Of a DNA stretch of 46,597 nt, positions 16,703 through 24,588 are shown in pieces. The notes below the pieces were generated by a model. That model was not told the DNA's origin. It ran no database searches and saw nothing but the letters and a program-made list of their open reading frames with translations. The DNA is from an uncultured Candidatus Saccharibacteria bacterium. Lineage in GTDB: Bacteria; Patescibacteriota; Saccharimonadia; Saccharimonadales; Saccharimonadaceae. Every line of letters starts with the position of its first letter. Position 1 is the first letter of the stretch. The position numbers and the translations under genes are program-made. The stretch is taken from positions 1 to 46,597 of the forward strand of contig CAMZEB010000005.1 in the NCBI GenBank assembly GCA_947305705.1, read 5' to 3'.

Positions 16703-18703
16703 ATGGATTTAGCGGCGCCCGTTGAGGATGTGAAGGGGGTCGGCCCAAAAACGACCGAAATACTACATAAGGCTGGCATTTTTACGCTCCGCGATCTAAT
16801 CTATTTTTTACCTCGCGATTATGAAAACTATCAGCAAGCGCAGAGTATCGCTGGAATCAAACCTGGCAAAGTTACGGTCCGTGCTCGTATTGAAAGCATC
16901 ACGACTCGTCGTATGAAACGCCGTTTAACTTTGACGGAAGCGACCTTGCGTGACAAATCTGGCGCTATTAAAGCAATTTGGTTTAATCAGCCGTATCGCG
17001 CCAAGCAGTTTAGTGAACATACGGAATACTACTTTAGTGGCGAAATGAAGTTGAGTTATGGCCGCTATCAGCTTCAGAACCCATCCGCAATTAAAGCTGA
17101 TGATTACGACTCGACCAACACTGATAAAATTCAACCAATTTATCCCGCCCGTGGTGCGATTAAATCTCTCGAATTCAAAAAATTCATCAAAACGATGCGC
17201 AACCAAATCGCACTCGTCCCAGATATGATTCCGAATTTTAGGGGTAGGGCAGACGCTCTTTTGAATGTTCATTTTCCAGAAACAATTGATCAGGCAAAAG
17301 CCGGTCGTGAATATTTGGCGGTCGAAGAGCTGTTTTCACTGATTCTTGCCGCTCGTCTCAATCGCGAAGAAAATCAAAAATTACGCACTTTGCCGATTGT
17401 TGCCGATATGACGGTATTCAAACAATTCGTCGAAAAACTGCCGTTCAAGCTGACGAATGCGCAGCGCCTAGCGACTTGGGAAATCATCCAAGATATGAAC
17501 GATGAAATCCCGATGAATCGACTCCTGCAAGGCGATGTTGGCTCTGGCAAAACTATGGTTGCGGCGCTTAGTAGCCTCGTTGCGGCTAAAGCTGGCTTCC
17601 AGACGGCAATTATGGCACCGACTGAGGTTCTCGCGAGCCAGCACGCTGAATCGCTCGGTAAACTCTTTGGCGACGAACTGAATATCGCTCTTCTAACCGG
17701 CTCTACTAAGCATAAGGCGGAGCTCAAGAAACATATCAAAGCGGGCGACGTTGATCTTGTGATTGGTACTCACGCCCTAATTACGGACGATACCGAGTTT
17801 AAAAATCTCGGCCTTGCGATTATTGATGAGCAACATCGCTTTGGCGTCGCACAGCGTCAAAAACTCCTTGCGAAGGCCCGCACGATGCCGCATCTTCTCT
17901 CGATGACCGCTACGCCAATTCCACGTTCGTTGCAACTTACAATATTTGGCGACTTGGCCGTTTCGGTGCTCGATGAGCTCCCAGCTGGCCGTCAGCCGAT
18001 TACGACGAAAATTATTTCTCCGGCCAGCACAAAGCAGATGTGGGATGCCGTAGAGCAAGAATTAAAAATGAAGCATCAGGCCTATTATATCTGCAAAAAA
18101 ATCGACGACAAGGGTGAGAGCGAGCTAAAATCCGTCAAGGCAGAAGTTCAAAAAATATCTCATCGTTTCCCAGACTACAATGTCGCCTTCCTTCACGGCA
18201 AAATGAAACCAGCCGAAAAAGACGAGATTATGAATCTATTTTCAAATGGCGAAATCGATATTTTGGTGTCTACTACGGTTGTGGAAGTCGGCGTAAACGT
18301 TCCAAATGCTACTGTGATGGTTATTGCAGATGCTGATCAGTATGGCTTGTCGCAGCTGCATCAGCTACGCGGTCGCGTTGGTCGCGGCAGTGCCTCGAGC
18401 TATTGTTATTTAGTGAACAGCACGACTGACGCTCCAACTCGTCGTCTCCGCGAAATTGAGCGTTCGCAGGATGGTTTTTATCTCGCCGAAGTAGATTTAA
18501 AACTACGTGGTCCTGGAGAAATTTATGGCGCTCTTCAGCACGGCGCAATGGACCTTCGCATTGCCACAATAACAGATACGAAACTTATTCATAAGGCTGA
18601 TCTTCTCGTGAAAGATTTCCTCAAATCTGGCTACAATATGCTAGAATATAAAGAGCTAAGCGCATCAATCCGAAAATATCAGCGCTTAACCACTTTGAAC
18701 TAA
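16703..18703 (+). CDS. recG: ATP-dependent DNA helicase RecG
   Basis: 666 residues, close to the family's 680-690. The N-terminal wedge/OB region follows the opening DVKGVGPKTTEILHKAGI and LIYFLPRDYENY. The helicase motor has the P-loop GDVGSGKT at residues 277-284, DEQH at 375-378, SMTATPIPRSL, STTVVEVGVNVPNA and QLRGRVGRG. RecG remodels stalled forks and branch-migrates Holliday junctions. It begins an operon with the gene at 18705 (one base after its stop) and rsmD. Confidence 0.97.
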   Translation: MDLAAPVEDVKGVGPKTTEILHKAGIFTLRDLIYFLPRDYENYQQAQSIAGIKPGKVTVRARIESITTRRMKRRLTLTEATLRDKSGAIKAIWFNQPYRAKQFSEHTEYYFSGEMKLSYGRYQLQNPSAIKADDYDSTNTDKIQPIYPARGAIKSLEFKKFIKTMRNQIALVPDMIPNFRGRADALLNVHFPETIDQAKAGREYLAVEELFSLILAARLNREENQKLRTLPIVADMTVFKQFVEKLPFKLTNAQRLATWEIIQDMNDEIPMNRLLQGDVGSGKTMVAALSSLVAAKAGFQTAIMAPTEVLASQHAESLGKLFGDELNIALLTGSTKHKAELKKHIKAGDVDLVIGTHALITDDTEFKNLGLAIIDEQHRFGVAQRQKLLAKARTMPHLLSMTATPIPRSLQLTIFGDLAVSVLDELPAGRQPITTKIISPASTKQMWDAVEQELKMKHQAYYICKKIDDKGESELKSVKAEVQKISHRFPDYNVAFLHGKMKPAEKDEIMNLFSNGEIDILVSTTVVEVGVNVPNATVMVIADADQYGLSQLHQLRGRVGRGSASSYCYLVNSTTDAPTRRLREIERSQDGFYLAEVDLKLRGPGEIYGALQHGAMDLRIATITDTKLIHKADLLVKDFLKSGYNMLEYKELSASIRKYQRLTTLN

Positions 18704-18704
18704 T

Positions 18705-19544
18705 ATGTACGCGACTTTAGACATTGTAAAAAACTCCAAACATTCAGGGAAGTTGATTGGAGTTCATCAAAAATTAGATAAATCTGCCCGCTATCTTTTG
18801 ACGCAGATATGCGGACGTGATGCGAAAAATTTTCCAAGTATTGAGAAGATTCTTTATTTTGAGGGCTCTCGTGGCCCAGACGGTATTAAAGTAAAATCGC
18901 CTGGGATTGATGAGCCTGAGCATTTTATTCAGCCCGACAAAGACGATGGTGTGCTTCGCAAAATGATTCTCGACCACCAATTCAACCTCACGCAGGCACT
19001 CATCAGACGCAACCACGAACGTGCCGCATTTGAAGCGGCTTGGATGGCGCACGCTATAACTGATGGTTTGACTCCGGCTCATCATTATCCATTCCGCCAG
19101 GTAGTCGATGAATTGATGACCGATAAAGACTATGCGTCAATTTTTGGCCACGAAATCAAGGGAATTATGCGCGGTAACAACTTGATGCAAACTGCGCGCA
19201 ATAACTGGCTTTATTGGGGTGCAGGCGGCGTGATGACGAAGCATATTGCCTATGAGTATGGTGTCGCATATATAATCGCGCCAATTGGCATTAAGCGACT
19301 TGCGCCAAAAAATATCAAAAAGTCCGAAGTTAAAGATATCGATTTAGAAAAAGAGTTTTATGCCGCATTGCATCGTGTCGATTCGCTCAAAATGTATGAC
19401 GAATTCCTGCAAAAAGGCTGGACGACAAAACTCGCCAAAGAAACGCGCGAAAAACTAATTCCAGAAATTATTCGCACAATTGCGCTTAGTTGGGCTTCGT
19501 GCATAGAACAAGCTAATAACAGTAGATATGGCAAGAAAAAATAA
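18705..19544 (+). CDS. unknown helical protein, possibly phospholipase-C-like fold
   Basis: 279 residues. Histidines and acidic residues sit in a pattern reminiscent of the zinc-dependent phospholipase C / S1-P1 nuclease fold: GVHQKLDKSARYLL near residue 22, and AAWMAHAITDGLTPAHHYPF around residue 110, comparable to the HxxxDxxxPxH metal-binding stretch of that family. A further His lies at LHRVDS. Other core features cannot be confirmed by eye, and there is no signal peptide, so the assignment is tentative. It starts one base after the recG stop and overlaps rsmD by 17 bases, so it is co-transcribed with DNA repair and rRNA modification genes. Confidence 0.6.
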   Translation: MYATLDIVKNSKHSGKLIGVHQKLDKSARYLLTQICGRDAKNFPSIEKILYFEGSRGPDGIKVKSPGIDEPEHFIQPDKDDGVLRKMILDHQFNLTQALIRRNHERAAFEAAWMAHAITDGLTPAHHYPFRQVVDELMTDKDYASIFGHEIKGIMRGNNLMQTARNNWLYWGAGGVMTKHIAYEYGVAYIIAPIGIKRLAPKNIKKSEVKDIDLEKEFYAALHRVDSLKMYDEFLQKGWTTKLAKETREKLIPEIIRTIALSWASCIEQANNSRYGKKK

Positions 19545-20055
19545 CCAAATCCGGATTATTTCTGGCCGCCTCGGTGGGCGTTTAATTGACACGCCGAAAA
19601 CCAGTGCAACTCATCCAATGGGCGACCGCGAGCGCTCGGCGATTTTTAATCGTATGCGTAGCGATATTCCAGGAGCCGTAGTTCTCGATGCGTTTGCAGG
19701 CAGTGGTGCAATTGGCATTGAAGCCCTTTCGCTCGGTGCGGCAGAGGTAGATTTTTTAGAAAACAACCGCAAAGCGGCTGATACGATTCGCGCTAATCTT
19801 GCCAAGCTAAAACTCGAGCCGCAGGGCAAAATTATCCGAAAACTTCGCGCCGAATATGACATTATTTTTGCTGATCCACCGTATGATAACCCGCAGTATG
19901 ATTACATCGAAGAAATAATCAAAAATCTCAAGCCAAGCGGTTATTTTATCTTGTCTCACCCCGAGCAGCCAGCGCCTTTTGATTTTAAAGGCTTTAGCTT
20001 GATTAGCGACAAAGCTTACGCTGCCGCCCGCATTAAAATCTATCAAAAAATATAG
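19528..20055 (+). CDS. rsmD: 16S rRNA (guanine966-N2)-methyltransferase RsmD
   Basis: 175 residues, near normal length (about 185-200). It opens IRIISGRLGGRLIDTP, typical of RsmD. The SAM-binding motif is LDAFAGSGAIGIEALSLGA and the catalytic motif is FADPPYDNP, the DPPY of N2-guanine methyltransferases. It would methylate 16S rRNA in the assembled 30S subunit. It overlaps the preceding gene, and the -10 element of the next gene begins one base after its stop. Confidence 0.93.
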   Translation: MARKNNQIRIISGRLGGRLIDTPKTSATHPMGDRERSAIFNRMRSDIPGAVVLDAFAGSGAIGIEALSLGAAEVDFLENNRKAADTIRANLAKLKLEPQGKIIRKLRAEYDIIFADPPYDNPQYDYIEEIIKNLKPSGYFILSHPEQPAPFDFKGFSLISDKAYAAARIKIYQKI

Positions 20056-20061
20056 TAAAAT
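20056..20061 (+). promoter_or_regulatory. -10 element, apparently leaderless
   Basis: TAAAAT directly after the rsmD stop and six bases before the ATG at 20068; no Shine-Dalgarno. Confidence 0.55.
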
Positions 20062-20067
20062 TGGCTT

Positions 20068-20739
20068 ATGAGCAAGAATACAAGTGGCCCAATCGATGGT
20101 GGGCAAGCTTCTGCTCCGAAGAGCAAAGGCGATAATACAGCAGTAAAAATTGTTTTAATTGTGGCGCTATTCCTTGTGGGGCTGCCGATTCTTTTGGCTA
20201 TCGCCGCCCTGATATTCGTTAGTGCCAATATGGATAAGATTCTAGATTGGGTCGATGAGCACGATTGGAGCGCAACTAGCTACTATGAGGTAGATAACGC
20301 TCGCGCAACTTCCGCATCGACTATTTATTCTATGACCAAAAACGAACGTATCCGTAAAAATTCCGGCCTCGCAAAGGTTGATTGTGAGAATATGAAGTTG
20401 CTTGCTGAACTTTCCGGCGCTTCTTTTGTTAGCGACAGTCTATGCGACGAAGAGACGATTTCTATCGGCTCCGAGACGTATGATTCGACCGTTCGCTTAA
20501 TGATTGCAGATAACGAAAAATGCTCGATCTATAGTTTCTCGGATACATTCAAGAAATACATTTCTTACGACAAAAAGGATGTGAGCGCTTGTAAAGAACT
20601 CTCTAGTGTTAAACTAACCGATACAGGTGAAACCGCGGAGCCAATTACGGGCAACTTCAAAAAATACCATAACGATTCGATAAATATCGAAGAAGACGAA
20701 AATGGTAAAGTTCGCAAATTCGTCTTGGAAAGGGGATAG
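20068..20739 (+). CDS. single-pass membrane protein, unknown
   Basis: 223 residues. A glycine/serine-rich N-terminus of about 25 residues is followed by one transmembrane helix at about 27-52 (IVLIVALFLVGLPILLAIAA) and an outer domain of about 165 residues. That domain holds four cysteines (CENMK, LCDEE, KCSIY, ACKEL) that could pair as disulfides outside the cell. No family is recognised. The stop is directly followed by the ATG of the dehydrogenase at 20740, so the two are probably translated from one mRNA. Confidence 0.75.
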   Translation: MSKNTSGPIDGGQASAPKSKGDNTAVKIVLIVALFLVGLPILLAIAALIFVSANMDKILDWVDEHDWSATSYYEVDNARATSASTIYSMTKNERIRKNSGLAKVDCENMKLLAELSGASFVSDSLCDEETISIGSETYDSTVRLMIADNEKCSIYSFSDTFKKYISYDKKDVSACKELSSVKLTDTGETAEPITGNFKKYHNDSINIEEDENGKVRKFVLERG

Positions 20740-21501
20740 ATGTTTGATTTAACCGGAAAAGTCGCAGTAGTTAGCGGTGCGAGCTCGGGTCTTGGCATCC
20801 AGATTGCAACCGCCTATGCAAAACAAGGTGCAGATTTGGTGATTGTTGCGCGCCGACTTGAGCGCCTAGAGGATTTAGCGATAAAACTTACACGTAAATT
20901 TGGCGTTAAGGTTCTTCCGCTAAAATGCGATGTCACGAGTACTGACGATATAGCGTCAGTCGCTGAACGTGCAGAAAAAGAATTTGGCCACATTGATATT
21001 CTTGTCAACTGCGCTGGCTCTGCCAAGAATGCTGGTGTCGTAGATATGACTGATGAGCAGTGGGAGTTCACGATTAATACTGATGAGACGAGCGTCTTCA
21101 AAATGACACGCGCTTTTGCGCGGATTATGCAGAAGCATAAATATGGCCGCATTATCAATATCGCAAGTATGTATGGTCTTGTGGGAAATACTGAGATTTT
21201 TACGACTGCCTACCACACTTCCAAAGGTGCCGTTGTAAACTTTACGCGCGCCGTGGCGGCCGAGCTTGCAACGAATGGCATTACTTGCAATGCTATCTGC
21301 CCAGGCTACTTTGAAACCGAGCTTACGCGCGATACACTCAATTCGCCTAGCTTCCAAGAATTTGCCAAGACACACGTCCCGATGCAACGCTATGGCAAAC
21401 CGGGCGAACTTGATGCTGCTGCTGTCTTCCTTGCTTCCGATGAGGCGCGCTATGTTACGGGCGTTATTCTACCTGTTGACGGCGGCTACACTTGCATCTA
21501 A
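20740..21501 (+). CDS. short-chain dehydrogenase/reductase (FabG-like)
   Basis: 253 residues. A classical SDR: cofactor motif SGASSGLG at residues 12-19, NCAGSA in place of NNAG, and the catalytic triad Ser143 (IASMYG), Tyr158 and Lys162 (YHTSKGA). Arginines in VARRLERL after beta-2 favour NADP(H). The C-terminus ending VTGVILPVDGGYTC is typical of 3-oxoacyl-ACP reductase and gluconate 5-dehydrogenase relatives. The substrate cannot be told from sequence, and no fatty-acid genes are adjacent. It starts immediately after the stop of the membrane protein gene, with AAAGGGGA as Shine-Dalgarno. Confidence 0.9.
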   Translation: MFDLTGKVAVVSGASSGLGIQIATAYAKQGADLVIVARRLERLEDLAIKLTRKFGVKVLPLKCDVTSTDDIASVAERAEKEFGHIDILVNCAGSAKNAGVVDMTDEQWEFTINTDETSVFKMTRAFARIMQKHKYGRIINIASMYGLVGNTEIFTTAYHTSKGAVVNFTRAVAAELATNGITCNAICPGYFETELTRDTLNSPSFQEFAKTHVPMQRYGKPGELDAAAVFLASDEARYVTGVILPVDGGYTCI

Positions 21502-21514
21502 AATAATAATCATT

Positions 21515-22165
21515 ATGAGGTTGTTTCTGGCTAGTAGTGAACTTGGTAATTACGCTAGCCGTCTGCGCAGACTTGCTGGTGGCAATCGGCGCGTTTTGAT
21601 TATTCGGAATGCTCGCGATTATCGCTCAGAAAGCTATGTCGCTGCTATTCTCGCTGATAAGATGCAACTTTTCGCGCAGAACGGTTTTGAGCCGCAGGTT
21701 CTTGATTTGCGCCAATTTTTTGACCATCCAGCCGAACTTGAGGATTATCTTGACCAATACGACCCTGGCGTAATCTATTGCCTTGGCGGAAATCCGTTTT
21801 TCTTGAATGCCGCCCTTCATCGTAGTGGACTTGATAAGATTATTCATAAAGCCTTGATTAATGATGCGATTGTCTATGCTGGCGAAAGTGCCGGCACGAT
21901 GGTTGCCGCCAAGAATCTTACACCGTATAACCGTGGAGATGACCGAACTCCAGAAGTGACGAAAGAGCTCTATGGTAAAAACGCGCCGTTAGACGCACTC
22001 GGCCTAATTGATTCCTACCCAGTTTGTCACGCCTATCGCGAAGATCACGCGGAACGAACCGACATTTATCGCCGCAATATTTCAAATTTCGGCGGCAAAG
22101 CTATTTTGCTAGACGATTCCGACGTCATTATTGTTGATGGTCGTCATTGCGAAGTGCTTAGGTAA
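21515..22165 (+). CDS. peptidase S51 family (dipeptidase E-like)
   Basis: 216 residues. The start at 21515 is chosen because the protein then begins MRLFLASSELGNYASRL, the expected family N-terminus; the longer frame from 21266 runs through the dehydrogenase gene. The nucleophile is Ser125 in YAGESAGTMVAA, preceded by YCLGGNPFFLN, and VCHAYREDHAERTD is a likely histidine region. S51 enzymes are cytosolic and cleave aspartyl dipeptides or cyanophycin-type substrates. A gene 13 bases upstream suggests co-transcription, but TAAAAT at 21499-21504 could also give a leaderless transcript. Confidence 0.85.
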   Translation: MRLFLASSELGNYASRLRRLAGGNRRVLIIRNARDYRSESYVAAILADKMQLFAQNGFEPQVLDLRQFFDHPAELEDYLDQYDPGVIYCLGGNPFFLNAALHRSGLDKIIHKALINDAIVYAGESAGTMVAAKNLTPYNRGDDRTPEVTKELYGKNAPLDALGLIDSYPVCHAYREDHAERTDIYRRNISNFGGKAILLDDSDVIIVDGRHCEVLR

Positions 22166-22170
22166 CAAAC

Positions 22171-22188
22171 GAGCGGCTCGAACCGCTC
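22171..22188. other. hairpin downstream of the S51 peptidase gene
   Basis: GAGCGG-N6-CCGCTC with no T-run on the plus strand. It may be a weak 3' end signal or an mRNA-stabilising stem. Confidence 0.4.
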
Positions 22189-22197
22189 CAGAACAGA

Positions 22198-22220
22198 TGA
22201 AAAAAGACCTCAAAGAGGAC
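22198..22220 (-). terminator. weak terminator of tRNA-Leu
   Basis: On the minus strand AGTCCTC-TTT-GAGGTCT (one mismatch) is followed by a T-run, just after the tRNA 3' end. Confidence 0.5.
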
Positions 22221-22232
22221 TTAATTTCACTT

Positions 22233-22317
22233 TGGTGCGCGAGACTGGACTTGAACCAGCACGCCGAAAGGCATATGCTCCTAAGGCATACGTGTATACC
22301 AATTTCACCACTCGCGC
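22233..22317 (-). tRNA. tRNA-Leu (anticodon TAG)
   Basis: Read on the minus strand: acceptor GCGCGAG / CTCGCGC, anticodon stem TATGC / GCATA with loop CTTAGGA (anticodon TAG, reading CTN codons), a long variable arm (TGCCTTTCGGCG) as expected of class II leucine tRNAs, and T-loop TTCAAGT. Discriminator A is followed by an encoded CCA at 22233-22235. G37 makes it a likely TrmD substrate. Confidence 0.95.
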
Positions 22318-22326
22318 AGCAATTAC

Positions 22327-22335
22327 ATTTTAACA
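22327..22335 (-). promoter_or_regulatory. extended -10 promoter of tRNA-Leu
   Basis: Minus strand TGT-TAAAAT about nine bases before the tRNA 5' end. Confidence 0.6.
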
Positions 22336-22360
22336 TATTTCACTCACCACAGGCAACTAA

Positions 22361-22388
22361 TTGTAAAATCCGCAAAGTATTATATAAT
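22361..22388 (+). promoter_or_regulatory. promoter of the orphan gene at 22471
   Basis: TTGTAA at 22361-22366 and TATAAT at 22383-22388, spacer 16. It starts an 80-base leader containing CTGAC...GTCAG and a second hairpin at the Shine-Dalgarno. Confidence 0.65.
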
Positions 22389-22445
22389 AGAAAGATAGCC
22401 TGACGAAATTGATGTCAGTTGTTTTATTCCCAAAGAGGGGGATTG

Positions 22446-22461
22446 TTCCTTTAGAAAGGAA
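22446..22461 (+). promoter_or_regulatory. hairpin covering the Shine-Dalgarno
   Basis: TTCCTTTAGAAAGGAA is a 16-base palindrome, folding as TTCCTT-TAGA-AAGGAA, placed 9 bases before the ATG at 22471. The AAAGGAAGG part is the ribosome-binding site, so the hairpin could hide it. The core CCTTTAGAAAGG recurs at 46435-46446 upstream of another gene. Confidence 0.55.
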
Positions 22462-22470
22462 GGTAATGCC

Positions 22471-22869
22471 ATGAGCAATTACTACGGACAGGCGCCGAAA
22501 AAGCCGGAAAGAATCGTGATTCTGAGAAAATGGTATTGTGTCTTTATGGACAATATCGACTCAGATATGAAACTGGGTGTGAACGATGCTTTTATGAAGC
22601 TTAAGAAAGATTCGGGGAGCAGCAATAAAGCAATAAGATTCCTTGGCTCTTTCTGTATTGTCGGAGAAGTGTACGGCGGCGATTATCCCGACGGCCATCG
22701 TATCGGCACACACATCATTAAAAGTATGCAAAAAGTCACGGATCCGGTCATCGTAGGAAAAATTAGGCGCTCAGGGAGCGACACTGTGCTCCGCGTCACT
22801 ACTGTAAGAGAAGAAAAGTATTATCTCTGTCTGAGTAGTAATGGTACTATCTTCGGCGGCAATAACTAG
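22471..22869 (+). CDS. orphan small basic protein, unknown
   Basis: 132 residues, no membrane segment, basic, with a GEVYGGDYPDGHRIGTHII stretch and a beta-rich C-terminus (VLRVTTVREEKYYLCLSS). I recognise no family. AGA and AGG arginine codons are common here (for example PERIVILRK, KAIRF, KIRRS and TVREE), unlike the neighbouring housekeeping genes. It is a single-gene unit with its own promoter, structured leader and strong terminator, inserted between tRNA-Leu and the FAD oxidase gene. Composition and isolation suggest transfer or rapid evolution, which is inference. Confidence 0.72.
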   Translation: MSNYYGQAPKKPERIVILRKWYCVFMDNIDSDMKLGVNDAFMKLKKDSGSSNKAIRFLGSFCIVGEVYGGDYPDGHRIGTHIIKSMQKVTDPVIVGKIRRSGSDTVLRVTTVREEKYYLCLSSNGTIFGGNN

Positions 22870-22879
22870 CCGTCAAAAA

Positions 22880-22911
22880 AATGCCCCGACTTTGGTTGGG
22901 GCAATTTTTTT
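22880..22911 (+). terminator. rho-independent terminator
   Basis: TGCCCC / GGGGCA stem with an inner 10-base loop, followed by ATTTTTTT. Confidence 0.9.
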
Positions 22912-22945
22912 GTGTTAAAATAAACATATACATTATGGGTGGTTT

Positions 22946-24544
22946 ATGAATCGCATAGCGATATATCTCAATAAGAGTATCGACGGCGTCGTTTATTCGT
23001 CGCCTACCATTTTGGAGCGCTATGCTACGGACCGTTCGATGCTAAAAATCAGCCCACGCATTGTTGCTGTGCCAGAAAATACTGCCGATATCCGACGTCT
23101 GGCGCGGTTCTCTTATCAGCTTTCGCAGAAAAAAGTTTCTCTCCCGATTACCGTTCGCGGATCCGGCAATAGTAAGACCGGCTCCGATCTTGGCAGCGGG
23201 CTTGTAATATCGACCGAGCGAATGGCAGCAATCCAGGAAATTGACGTCCGTCAGCGTCTCGTCCGTGTTCAGTGTGGCGTTAAGTTGGCGGAGCTAAAAA
23301 AGGCGCTCAGTCTTTGCGGTCTAGACTTACCTATTCAGGGCAATCAAACTGAAACGATTGGTGGCCTTATCGCAAAATCTGCCAGTGCCAGCAATAATAC
23401 TACCCCAAGCACGATTTGTGACTTCATCCAAAGCCTCGAAATCGTTTTGTCGGACGGAACTTTGCTCGAGCTAGACAGCTTGCCTAGCTATCAGTTCCAT
23501 CGCAAAAAAGCTGCCGAAGGTCGAGAGGGTGAACTATATCGCGCTATTGACGACCTAGTCGAAGAGAATTGGAATCATATCGCAAATATGCCTGATTACA
23601 AAAAAGACCGTTACGGCTATTCTAGCCTCAGCGCCGTCAAAGCGAAGCGCAACTTTAGCCTGATTCCTCTGATTTGTGGTTCGGAAGGCACTCTCGGCAT
23701 CATTTCTGAAGTCATTCTTCGCGTAGAGCCGGTTTTTGATGAGCCGGATTATGTCGCGATACCTTGCAAGACTGCGACTGACTATAATTTTGTCAGCCAC
23801 GAGCTCAAGCGTCTCAAGTTTACCGATATTATCGTTTATGATTCTGAGCTTTATAATGCTATCGATACGACCGGTAAGACGAGCCGTTTCCTCCGAAAAA
23901 TTACGAATGATGGCTATATAATTCTTGCAAATGCCAAGGACGACTCGCAACTTGAACGTCACCGCAAATTCTCAAAACTTCGTCGCGCATTGCCGGATAA
24001 TATTCGTATTATCAGACAGGATGAAGAAAATGCCCGAGATTTCGCAGAGCTTGAGGGCGCATTAAACGCTTATTTGAACGATAGTTCGCTCACTGCCTAT
24101 CATTTGCCGATTGTTGATGGCGTATATATCCCGTCCGAGCATCAGGAAGCCTTCTTGAATGGCGTGACGGCTCTTGCTGATTCTATGAAACTGCCGATGG
24201 CGGTTTATGGCTCGGTTAGTTTTGACACATTTTCGATTCGACCAAATTTGAATCCGACAACTCCAACTGGGCGCAAAAAAATCATTCAATTCTTAGGCGC
24301 GTATATTAAGCTCGTGGCGGAGAATAATGGGTATCCGTGCGGTGAAGCTCCAGAGGGGCGCTTTATGGCGATTTTTGCCAACAAATTTGAGTCGCCGCAG
24401 ACGATTGACCTCTATAAAAAAGTCAAAAAAATCTTCGATCCGACAAATATTCTCAATCCAAATATTAAGTACGACACGAATATAAAAACCACTCTCCAGC
24501 ATTTCCGTAGCGATTATAATACCGGCATTATAGATAGAGATTAA
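22946..24544 (+). CDS. FAD-binding oxidase (GlcD / D-lactate dehydrogenase-like)
   Basis: 532 residues. The N-terminal half is a PCMH/FAD_binding_4 domain: PRIVAVPENTADIRRLAR, the pyrophosphate loop TVRGSGNSKTGSDLG, VQCGVKLAELKKAL and NQTETIGGLIA, with LICGSEGTLGIISEVILRVEP later. The C-terminal FAD-oxidase domain ends KKVKKIFDPTNILNPNIKYD, the classic close of the GlcD family. It would oxidise a 2-hydroxy acid such as glycolate or lactate. No cysteine motifs for an attached Fe-S domain are seen and no GlcE/GlcF partners are nearby. The likely promoter is TAAAAT at 22916-22921; GGGTGG before the ATG may serve as a weak Shine-Dalgarno. Confidence 0.85.
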   Translation: MNRIAIYLNKSIDGVVYSSPTILERYATDRSMLKISPRIVAVPENTADIRRLARFSYQLSQKKVSLPITVRGSGNSKTGSDLGSGLVISTERMAAIQEIDVRQRLVRVQCGVKLAELKKALSLCGLDLPIQGNQTETIGGLIAKSASASNNTTPSTICDFIQSLEIVLSDGTLLELDSLPSYQFHRKKAAEGREGELYRAIDDLVEENWNHIANMPDYKKDRYGYSSLSAVKAKRNFSLIPLICGSEGTLGIISEVILRVEPVFDEPDYVAIPCKTATDYNFVSHELKRLKFTDIIVYDSELYNAIDTTGKTSRFLRKITNDGYIILANAKDDSQLERHRKFSKLRRALPDNIRIIRQDEENARDFAELEGALNAYLNDSSLTAYHLPIVDGVYIPSEHQEAFLNGVTALADSMKLPMAVYGSVSFDTFSIRPNLNPTTPTGRKKIIQFLGAYIKLVAENNGYPCGEAPEGRFMAIFANKFESPQTIDLYKKVKKIFDPTNILNPNIKYDTNIKTTLQHFRSDYNTGIIDRD

Positions 24545-24572
24545 GCTAACGGTTTGGCTTGTCATCTGTTCG

Positions 24573-24581
24573 TGGTATAAT
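24573..24581 (+). promoter_or_regulatory. extended -10 promoter, apparently leaderless tig
   Basis: TGG-TATAAT ends seven bases before the ATG at 24589; no Shine-Dalgarno. This also decides the start, since the earlier in-frame ATG at 24559 lies upstream of the promoter. Confidence 0.75.
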
Positions 24582-24588
24582 TTACTCT

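Noticed and set aside
21266-21514. N-terminal extension of the S51 peptidase into the dehydrogenase gene
   Set aside because: The extension runs through a well-conserved SDR coding region in another frame, and the family N-terminus matches the ATG at 21515.
22361-22470. Riboswitch in the leader of the gene at 22471
   Set aside because: The stems are short and no known riboswitch core was recognised; a simple Shine-Dalgarno hairpin is enough to explain the sequence.
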